NCBI RefSeq assembly: GCF_900176485.1 | Contig: NZ_FWYD01000011.1 | Span: 36,827 to 100,826 of the forward strand | DNA from: Primorskyibacter flagellatus | GTDB lineage: Bacteria > Pseudomonadota > Alphaproteobacteria > Rhodobacterales > Rhodobacteraceae | Length of the DNA stretch: 64,000 bases | Direction: 5' to 3' | Shown here: positions 57,816-64,000 of the stretch, one piece after another | How positions within the stretch are numbered: the first letter of the stretch is position 1 | Layout of the letters: every line of letters begins with the position of its first letter | Made by a program: the position numbers and the translations under genes | Notes under the pieces: generated by a model | Databases searched by the model: none | What the model saw: only the letters and a program-made list of their open reading frames with translations | Told to the model about the DNA's origin: nothing

Positions 57816-57893
57816 CCCCTTTTGCCTGCGCCCCCTTGCACCTATGTGACAAGTCGCCTTACCTGCCAGTCAGCATAGCCCAAGGAGACCAAC

Positions 57894-59708
57894 ATGACCG
57901 TCCGCCCCGTTTTCGACGCCAATGCAACCAATGGCAGCAAGGACCTTGGAAACCTGCCGGAATGGGATCTGACGGATCTGTACTCTGCCCCCGACGCGCC
58001 CGAGATCAAGCGCGATCTGGATTGGCTGGAACAGGCCTGCGCCAGTTTCGCCGCCGATTACGAAGGCAAGCTGGCCACGCTGGACGCGGCGGGTTTCCTT
58101 GATTGCGTGCTGCGGAACGAGAAGATCGACACGACCGCCGGGCGGCTGATGAGCTATGCGGGGCTGCGCTATTACCAATTGACCACGGATGCCGAGCGCG
58201 CCAAATTCCTGTCCGACCTTCAGGAAAAGGTGGTCAACTACTCGACCCCGCTGGTGTTTTTTACGCTGGAACTGAACCGTTTGGACGATGGCCATCTGGA
58301 CACGCTGTTCGCGGAGAACGACGACCTGGCCCGGTACAAGCCGGTCTTTGACCGCATCCGCTCGATGAAACCCTTCCAACTGTCCGACGAGCTTGAGAAA
58401 TTCCTGCACGATCTTGGCGTCGTCGGCGATGCATGGGAACGGCTGTTCGACGAAACCATCGCCAGCCTTGAGTTCGAGATCGAGGGCGACGCGCTGAATA
58501 TCGAATCCACGCTGAACCTGCTGACCGAACAGGACCGGTCCAAGCGCGAGGCCGCGTCGCGCGAATTGGCCCGTGTCTTTTCCGAGAATATCAAGATCTT
58601 CGCGCGCGTCCACAACACGCAGGCCAAGGAGAAAGAGATCCTCGATCGCTGGCGCGGCATGCCCACGCCGCAGACCGGGCGACACCTGTCCAACCATGTC
58701 GAACCAGAGGTGGTCGAGGCGCTGCGCAACGCGGTGGTCGCCGCCTACCCGCGCCTGTCGCACCGCTATTATGAACTCAAGCGCAAGTGGCTGGGGCTGG
58801 ACGTCATGCAGGTCTGGGACCGCAACGCGCCCCTGCCGATGGAAGAAACACGCACTGTGGGCTGGGACGATGCCCGCGACACGGTGATGAACGCCTATGC
58901 CGGGTTTGATCCGCGCATGGCCGAGATCGCGCAGCCCTTCTTTGACAAGGGCTGGATCGACGCGGGCGTGAATCCGGGCAAGGCACCGGGCGCGTTCGCG
59001 CATCCCACCGTGACGGATGTGCACCCCTATGTGATGCTCAACTACCTCGGCAAACCGCGTGACGTGATGACCCTGGCGCATGAGCTGGGCCACGGCGTGC
59101 ACCAGGTACTGGCCGCCGGCCAGGGCGAGATGCTGTCCTCTACCCCGCTGACGCTGGCCGAAACCGCAAGTGTGTTCGGCGAAATGCTGACCTTCCGCCG
59201 GATGCTCGACAACGCCAAGACCGATCAGGAGCGCAAGATCCTGCTGGCTGGCAAGGTTGAGGACATGATCAACACGGTCGTCCGCCAGATCGCCTTTTAC
59301 GACTTTGAATGCAAGCTGCACGAGGCGCGGCGCAGCGGCGAACTGACCCCCGACGACATCAACGCATTGTGGATGTCCGTGCAGGCCGAAAGCCTTGGCG
59401 AAGGGTTCGAGTTCATGGAGGGATACGAGACGTTCTGGGCCTATATCCCCCATTTCGTCCATTCGCCTTTCTACGTCTACGCCTATGCGTTTGGCGACGG
59501 GTTGGTGAATGCGCTTTACGCCGTCTACGAAGAAAACCCCGATGGTTTTCAGGAAAAGTATTTCGACATGCTGAAAGCGGGCGGTTCCAAGCACCATAAG
59601 GAACTTCTGGAACCCTTCGGCCTTGACGCGTCCGACCCCGCCTTCTGGGACAAGGGCCTGAGCATGATCGAAGGGTTCATCGACGAATTGGAGGCTATGG
59701 AGGGATAG
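57894..59708 (+). CDS. pepF: Oligoendopeptidase F (M3 metallopeptidase)
   Basis: A 604-residue zinc peptidase that cuts short peptides in the cytoplasm. The zinc site is MTLAHELGHGVHQVLAAGQG (HExxH), with the third ligand in PLTLAETASVFGEMLTF. Other family features: YKPVFDRIRSMKPFQLSDEL and the C-terminal FVHSPFYVYAYAFGDGLVNA. The N-terminal third is the usual helical M3 prolobe. AAGGAGACCAAC precedes the ATG, an excellent site. It is the last core gene before the accessory region. Confidence 0.95.
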   Translation: MTVRPVFDANATNGSKDLGNLPEWDLTDLYSAPDAPEIKRDLDWLEQACASFAADYEGKLATLDAAGFLDCVLRNEKIDTTAGRLMSYAGLRYYQLTTDAERAKFLSDLQEKVVNYSTPLVFFTLELNRLDDGHLDTLFAENDDLARYKPVFDRIRSMKPFQLSDELEKFLHDLGVVGDAWERLFDETIASLEFEIEGDALNIESTLNLLTEQDRSKREAASRELARVFSENIKIFARVHNTQAKEKEILDRWRGMPTPQTGRHLSNHVEPEVVEALRNAVVAAYPRLSHRYYELKRKWLGLDVMQVWDRNAPLPMEETRTVGWDDARDTVMNAYAGFDPRMAEIAQPFFDKGWIDAGVNPGKAPGAFAHPTVTDVHPYVMLNYLGKPRDVMTLAHELGHGVHQVLAAGQGEMLSSTPLTLAETASVFGEMLTFRRMLDNAKTDQERKILLAGKVEDMINTVVRQIAFYDFECKLHEARRSGELTPDDINALWMSVQAESLGEGFEFMEGYETFWAYIPHFVHSPFYVYAYAFGDGLVNALYAVYEENPDGFQEKYFDMLKAGGSKHHKELLEPFGLDASDPAFWDKGLSMIEGFIDELEAMEG

Positions 59709-60182
59709 CCCCCTCGAAGACCAATTCAGAGACACCGCACAATGTAACAGCGGCAATCGCACCGGCACCAAGATCAGAGCGCCCCGCGCGGTTGCTGCAA
59801 CAGGACGACGACCTTATGTCGGGCAAACGACTTTGCTGCACGGATCTCAGCTCACGTCAGTGTCTGGTGCCGTCCACGCCGGCCTTTTCGGCATGGTTTT
59901 TCGCTCAACGAAGAAAGAGTGATCCTGGCGCGAGGATCCTCCCATGCTTTTTACGGGTGACGTTGGCGAAAAATGGTTTCGCCCCAAGCGAATGAAGCCT
60001 TCATTGCATAAACTCATCCCGAGAGGATCATCGCCGATCATGAGCTCAAAAATCTATAATGGATAGGGCTTTCTGTTCGATCTTGGCGCGCGTTCGCATG
60101 GTCGACATGATTTGCGAGGTGCACCGAAATGGATGATGAGCCATTCGAAATGGGCCCCCTACAACACCCACCACATGAACAC
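59709..60182. other. Intergenic accessory region, no intact gene
   Basis: About 470 bp between pepF and the HsdM remnant. Open frames on both strands are short and lack ribosome sites or family motifs. The composition is less GC-rich than the core and is consistent with decayed mobile DNA. Confidence 0.45.
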
Positions 60183-60269
60183 GACGCAAGGATAGGCAAG
60201 CTACGCGACCGGCACGGTGAGGTGCTGTTCATCGACGCCCGCAAGATGGGCGCGTTGGTGGTAGAGTAG
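60183..60269 (+). pseudogene. Remnant of type I restriction-modification methylase HsdM
   Basis: The frame reads DARIGKLRDRHGEVLFIDAR, then KMGALVVE and a stop. LRDR-GEVLFIDARK-G is the characteristic late segment of HsdM methyltransferase subunits. Only about 28 residues remain; no SAM motif, NPPY site or hsdS/hsdR gene is nearby. It implies that a type I restriction system once occupied this site. Confidence 0.55.
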
Positions 60270-60783
60270 CGCAAGCAAAGGGAACTGTTGCAGAAAGAGG
60301 TGCGCGCATCGCAACCCGCTATCACGCATGGTGCGAACCCGCCGGCCATGCGCGCAGTTGCGCTGTTCGCCACCGCATCGGCTTTTTCCGGAACGGGATC
60401 GGGTCTGGGAACTCGGATTCGGCTTTGAAACGCCACGCCGCCTTCCGGATCTTGCAGACTCTCCGGGCGCCTCGGCCACATCGGCCGCAGTACTATGCGG
60501 AAAGAGAGAACGTGGATACCTGAACAAGCCGGAATAATCGGCCTGAGAACTCAGATGTGCGGTGAAGTAGACGTTTCTCGCTGTGCAGCTTCGAAGGCCG
60601 CGAAAAGCAGCTGAGTTAAGCAGCGAGACATTGAGCATGGCAAATTTTTTGCGCGCCATAGGGCAAACCTTTCCCGTCAACCCAATTGCGGTTGGGCTGA
60701 CGATTGCCGGTGTTCGGCATCTGTCATGGGGTTGAAATCAGGGGCGCGTTTGTCCTAGGATTCCGGTGATCACGCGAATACGA
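60270..60783. other. Intergenic accessory region, no intact gene
   Basis: About 510 bp with stop codons in the frames on both strands. A minus-strand open frame (60201-60680) is partly antisense to the HsdM remnant; its first part (MARKKFAMLNVSLLNSAAFR, from 60659) could be the start of a decayed mobile-element gene but has no clear family. Confidence 0.4.
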
Positions 60784-60811
60784 CAAGGCCCCGCCCCGTG
60801 CGGGGCTTTGT
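60784..60811. terminator. Hairpin downstream of the excisionase-like gene
   Basis: CAAGGCCCCG and CGGGGCTTTG pair over about 10 bp (60784-60793 and 60801-60810), with one G-T pair. It lies 11 bp after the minus-strand gene stop; the T-run on that side is weak. Confidence 0.6.
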
Positions 60812-60821
60812 ACTTTGGAGC

Positions 60822-61025
60822 CTATGCCGCATCACCAGGAGAGACCCGGTTCTCTTCGATGTAAGCGTTCAAATCGCGCCCGAGGTATTTCACCCGCCGA
60901 CCGAACTTGACCCATGCCGGGCCCACCCGCCGGTGACGCCATTGCGCCCGTTTCGCACGAGGGGCGATAAGATCAAGCTCTTTGTCACCATCATCGTAGA
61001 CACGTTCGTTCTCAAAAATCTCCAT
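60822..61025 (-). CDS. Excisionase/AlpA-like DNA-binding protein (putative)
   Basis: A 67-residue basic protein. The second half (VGPAWVKFGRRVKYLGRDLN followed by AYIEENRV) matches the winged-helix pattern of excisionase-type MerR/AlpA proteins (P-x-x-x-x-GRRV-Y---DL--Y-EEN-R). Such proteins bend DNA for prophage or island excision. A CGGAA site precedes the ATG at 61025. It is in the same accessory block as the integrase, on the same strand, separated by about 320 bp. Confidence 0.65.
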   Translation of the reverse strand: MEIFENERVYDDGDKELDLIAPRAKRAQWRHRRVGPAWVKFGRRVKYLGRDLNAYIEENRVSPGDAA

Positions 61026-61345
61026 TGTTCCGACATCGCCTTTCTTCGGTTGCGTTCGACTGCATCCATATTGTCCAGCCTGCCGCAATCGTCCTAGCGC
61101 AATCGAAAAAGCAATATCTTTCTACTTGAAAACAATGACTTGCATTCCTTTCTGTTTGATCGGCTTGGTATGCGTTGTCATGTTCAAGAGGTCTCGGAAC
61201 AGATATGGGAACTGGACAATGTGCGAGTGGTCAAAACCAGGAACGCGCGCAGCGAGTCGTTGCGCTTGAGCGTAGTCCAGATACACATATGCTAGCACGG
61301 GCTCTTAGACCGCCCATAATTTCTGTAGCGATCGAGGACTTCGTC
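61026..61345. other. Intergenic accessory region, nothing clear
   Basis: 320 bp between two minus-strand accessory genes. AT-rich. It should hold the promoter of the excisionase-like gene. No other feature is seen. Confidence 0.45.
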
Positions 61346-61783
61346 CTAGTTCCGTGCGACTTCGATCCCTTTCGTATCAAGTACGCTCTTATACTCTTGC
61401 TGGGCGAACCCCTGTGCGTCAGCATATGCCGTTCCCTTGGATGACCCATGAATGACGATCCGGCGCAGCACATCTCCTAGACGCATGACGTCTTGACACA
61501 GTTCATCCTGACCCAAAGCGCATTGCTTCACTGCATGTCGAACAGCGCCTTCAAGCAACAATGGATCAGAGCCAGGGGCTGGCCAAAGCGCGTCCCTCCT
61601 ACCGGTCTTCAGGTCTTGATCTCGAGCTCGAATCTCCAGCAGCCCGGTATGCAGTTTTAAAAAGTCGGCCTTCGTCTTAGTCGCGATTAGAAGGGCTCGT
61701 ATGGCGAGCCACGCGGCGTCAAACTTCGAAATGAAAGTCAGGTGGGAAATCCTTGCCGCGACGTGTTCGATTTCAGTTACCAC
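61346..61783 (-). CDS. Hypothetical protein in the integrase operon
   Basis: I do not recognise this 145-residue, mostly helical protein (AAWLAIRALLIATKTKADFL and QDVMRLGDVLRRIVIHGSSK). Its GTG start lies 3 nt after the integrase stop, with GGAGG 7 nt before it, inside the end of the integrase gene. This is a strong sign that it is a real gene translated together with the integrase. It is probably an accessory protein of the mobile element; role unknown. Confidence 0.7.
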   Translation of the reverse strand: MVTEIEHVAARISHLTFISKFDAAWLAIRALLIATKTKADFLKLHTGLLEIRARDQDLKTGRRDALWPAPGSDPLLLEGAVRHAVKQCALGQDELCQDVMRLGDVLRRIVIHGSSKGTAYADAQGFAQQEYKSVLDTKGIEVARN

Positions 61784-61786
61784 AGT

Positions 61787-62968
61787 TCAGCCTCCACATT
61801 GCGAACAAGAAAAAAGGTTCCAATCGCGCATCAGTTCACGCCTTCTGGAAAGAAGATCAGATCGCGCATAGGCCCGCTCCACTGCCGAACCCACCTTGTG
61901 CCCCAAGCTCATTTCCGCTACCTCGCGCGGATGGTTCCCCACCTCGGAAGCCCAATCCCGAAATGCTGATCTGAACCCGTGAACGGTCACACCCTCAATC
62001 TCCATGCGTCGCAACAGCATCAGCATCGACATGTTCGACAGCGGCTTGTGCCGACGCTGGCCTTCAAAGACACTTTCGAAGTGAAGGGCTTTCAGTGGCT
62101 CGATAATCCCCAGTATCTGATCCGTAAGCGGAACACGGTGCTCGCCCCCTGTTTTGGTGCGCTCTTCGGGGATCGTCCAAATCAGGTCATCGAAATCAAA
62201 TTCCTCCCAGACAGCCCTCAGAACCTCGCTGGTTCGGCATCCCGTGAAGCATGTGAACATCAGCGCCTTGGCTGCCATCCCGCTTTGCTGTGAGAGCTGC
62301 GCGTAGAACGCGGGAACGTCTTGCCAGCGCATCGCATTGTGGCGCTTCACCTTGGCCTTCACGCGCGGCAGCACGAGAGCGTCCATAACGACCGTCACAG
62401 GGTTTTCGCCCTCGCGGTAGCCGCGCGACCGCGCCACATCGAGGACCGCCTTCATCCTCTGCGCCACCCTGCGCGCGGTTTCGTGCTTCTCGGTCCAGAT
62501 CGGAGACAGCACCTGCAAGATTTCCGGCTGGTCGATATCCGAGACCGGCATTCGGCCGATCTTGGGGAATGCATAGTCGGCAAGCGTGTTCATCCACTGC
62601 TGCCCGTGCTTCGGGTTCTTCCAGGTCGGCAGACGCTCTATGTGGACCTGCCGGGCGACCTCTTCGAAACAGGGCACGTCCTGGACCTTGTGGTATTTCG
62701 GATTGAGGCCCTGCTTGGCGAGGCGACGATACTCCAGGGCGCGTTCGCGAGCCACGTTGAGCGTCACCACGTCAGCACCGCCGAGACCGAAATCGGTGCG
62801 GAGCGGCTTTCCTTGCCGATTCCGCTGTCCCTTCACCGTGACGCGGACGATCCAGCGCCGCGCACCGGATGGATCGACCACCAGATACAGCCCGTGACCA
62901 TCGCCATGCCGACCAGGGCCGAGCGTTCGGACCAGATTCTTCGTCAGCTTTCCCGAGGTATAGGCCAT
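61787..62968 (-). CDS. Tyrosine-type site-specific integrase
   Basis: A 393-residue phage/island integrase of the P4-like class. The N-terminal DUF4102-like arm (LTKNLVRTLGPGRHGDGHGL and YLVVDPSGARRWIVRVTVKG) is followed by a SAM-like core-binding domain and the catalytic domain with FTGCRTSEVLRAVWEEFDFD (Arg I), VTVHGFRSAFRDWASEVGNH (His-x-x-Arg), LGHKVGSAVERAYARSDLLS (His and Tyr). All active-site residues are present, so it may be functional. The ATG at 62968 has no strong ribosome site. It is divergently oriented away from, and 149 bp from, the 3' end of tRNA-Ser, the usual place for a tRNA-targeting integrase. Confidence 0.94.
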   Translation of the reverse strand: MAYTSGKLTKNLVRTLGPGRHGDGHGLYLVVDPSGARRWIVRVTVKGQRNRQGKPLRTDFGLGGADVVTLNVARERALEYRRLAKQGLNPKYHKVQDVPCFEEVARQVHIERLPTWKNPKHGQQWMNTLADYAFPKIGRMPVSDIDQPEILQVLSPIWTEKHETARRVAQRMKAVLDVARSRGYREGENPVTVVMDALVLPRVKAKVKRHNAMRWQDVPAFYAQLSQQSGMAAKALMFTCFTGCRTSEVLRAVWEEFDFDDLIWTIPEERTKTGGEHRVPLTDQILGIIEPLKALHFESVFEGQRRHKPLSNMSMLMLLRRMEIEGVTVHGFRSAFRDWASEVGNHPREVAEMSLGHKVGSAVERAYARSDLLSRRRELMRDWNLFSCSQCGG

Positions 62969-63116
62969 ATAAAATACCACAGTTCGTACCACCAAATGAA
63001 CAGAACTGAGCGCAATCGAAACGAAGCCAGTGACAATAACGAACGCAGATGAGCGCATAAGTTCAGTAACTTATACGCTATCAAGCGGCCCCATAGGGTT
63101 CAATGAAAATGGTGGG

Positions 63117-63206
63117 TGGCGGAGACGAAGGGATTCGAACCCTCGAGACGGTTTCCCGCCTACTCCCTTAGCAGGGGAGCGCCTTCGACCACTCGGCCAC
63201 GTCTCC
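63117..63206 (-). tRNA. tRNA-Ser (anticodon GCU)
   Basis: A 90-nt class II tRNA on the minus strand. The acceptor stem GGAGACG / CGTCTCC pairs completely, discriminator G and encoded CCA follow. The anticodon loop is CTGCTAA within CTCCC/GGGAG, giving anticodon GCT for AGC/AGU serine codons. A long variable arm (TAGGCGGGAAACCGTC region) and the T arm GGTTCGAATCC complete it. It is the probable attachment site of the integrase at left. Confidence 0.97.
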
Positions 63207-63466
63207 ACCGACGCGTATAGCCAACAAAACATAAGGGTTACAAGGCGAAAACCTCCAGTTCTGAAATTTTCTTACTTGGGCAAAAAACCCTCAAAATGGC
63301 ACCGGATTTGGGAAACATTTGGTCAATTTCCCTTACAGGGAAAGCGCCTTGAACTGCGTCAAGACAAATTTTCGATGGCAATCGCCAAGCGCGAGAGCAA
63401 CCGATCGAAAGGCGTTTCCGTTAACGCTCGCTCGAACCGATCTCCTTTTTGTATGCAGGTTTGGTC

Positions 63467-64000
63467 ATGAAAAGCGTCAAGAACGATCCAGGTTCAGCAA
63501 GCACAAAAGAGCTGGCCGAATATTGGAGAATGCCATCTGTCAGGGCAGCTCGTGAACTTGCAGGGCACTCGGCCTACAGCGTATCAAAGGTAGATTTCCC
63601 TGGTATTCCATCTGGGCAACTGAGGGCTTAGCTCCACCACGACGCAACAGATGGGAAGATTTAAAGCTTGCATCCGAGGCAGGGATTACAGAGGAGCAGC
63701 TGCAAGTCTCGGTCCAGCGACTGAACGATGCGCAGTTGCTCGAATATGATTCAGAGGTCGAATTGCTCAGAATCTCTGGTTGGTTTCGGTCCATAAATTG
63801 CCCTGACAATCTCTCGCGCGTCCAGAACCTGGCGCAGAGTTATCTGTCCGGCGAACTACCGACCACTGACATTTGTCGCCGCTCTATCGCTGAGTTCGTC
63901 CTGGGGTCGCCACACGGTCCGACCCAGATATCGTTGCGCATTGACCGCGTCGTTGCGGGCAATAGCGCCCGCGCTGGTTGGTTTCCAGGGCTTTGCATTC
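63467..64000 (+). pseudogene. Frameshifted HTH-like gene (runs off window edge)
   Basis: Two adjacent plus-strand frames join into one sensible protein. The first (from ATG 63467) reads STKELAEYWRMPSVRAAREL; the second, open from 63556 to the end of the window, reads RALGLQRIKGRFPWYSIWAT and EGLAPPRRNRWEDLKLASEA. Joined near 63561 they give a helix-turn-helix (VRAARELARALGLQRIKGRF) without loss of sense, so one base is missing compared with an intact gene. The family is unknown. The frame remains open at base 64000. Confidence 0.5.

Noticed and set aside
60201..60680. 159-aa minus-strand open frame
   Set aside because: Its C-terminal part is the antisense of the HsdM remnant and the remainder has no clear family pattern.

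Overview
The window is chromosomal DNA of an alphaproteobacterium, most likely a Rhodobacterales (Roseobacter-clade) species. The evidence is the gene order lptD-surA-pdxA-ksgA and prfA-prmC-DUF4167, a Mur-type Fur protein, CarD, the fdxA / S4 / Suv3-like helicase cluster, TRAP transporters, a high-GC base composition and many GTG or TTG starts with Shine-Dalgarno-supported internal starts. Genus cannot be fixed from sequence reading alone.

Layout. 1-5.2 kb: outer-membrane biogenesis and housekeeping operon (lptD, cut by the window edge, then surA, pdxA, ksgA). 5.3-9.7 kb: minus-strand block (DUF4167 protein, prmC, prfA, DUF1499 protein, agmatinase). 9.9-16.6 kb: plus-strand mazG, an iron-type periplasmic binding protein, an orphan membrane-anchored protein, nucleoside hydrolase plus GNAT, SelO and a DUF533/TerB-like protein. 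16.7-20.6 kb: a complete dctP-dctQ-dctM TRAP operon whose small permease carries an unusual N-terminal TM2-like and coiled-coil extension. 21-30.1 kb: RhlE-type helicase, Fur/Mur, EamA exporter, enolase, a decayed AMP-ligase fragment, 8-oxoguanine deaminase, quinone oxidoreductase, an XRE regulator and HisN. 30.2-36 kb: BI-1 protein, L33, a YCII protein, RNase P RNA, an amidase, an excalibur lipoprotein and gatAC. 36-46 kb: UPF0173 hydrolase, a glycosyltransferase-like protein, an unrecognised 191-aa protein, MetY, a SIMPL protein, a 955-aa GspL/GspC-like mosaic membrane protein, and the divergent hppD / Lrp pair. 46-59.7 kb: Kef antiporter, CarD, FdxA, S4 protein, Suv3-like helicase, TPR, SCP2, a lysophospholipase-like hydrolase, DNA-ligase-associated exonuclease plus ATP-dependent DNA ligase, a small secreted protein and PepF. 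59.7-64 kb: an accessory region with an HsdM remnant, an excisionase-like gene, a small ORF, a tyrosine integrase, tRNA-Ser(GCU) and a frameshifted HTH-like gene.

Most of the window is ordinary core genome. The observations that stand out are: two near-identical LacI-type operator candidates upstream of both enolase and the TRAP dctP gene; a 15-bp inverted repeat between hppD and its divergent Lrp-family regulator; the TM2-fused DctQ; the 955-aa protein that joins a GspL/PilM-like start to a GspC/PilP-like end; and the small decayed integrative element at tRNA-Ser. I did not find a clear, wholly new multi-gene system.
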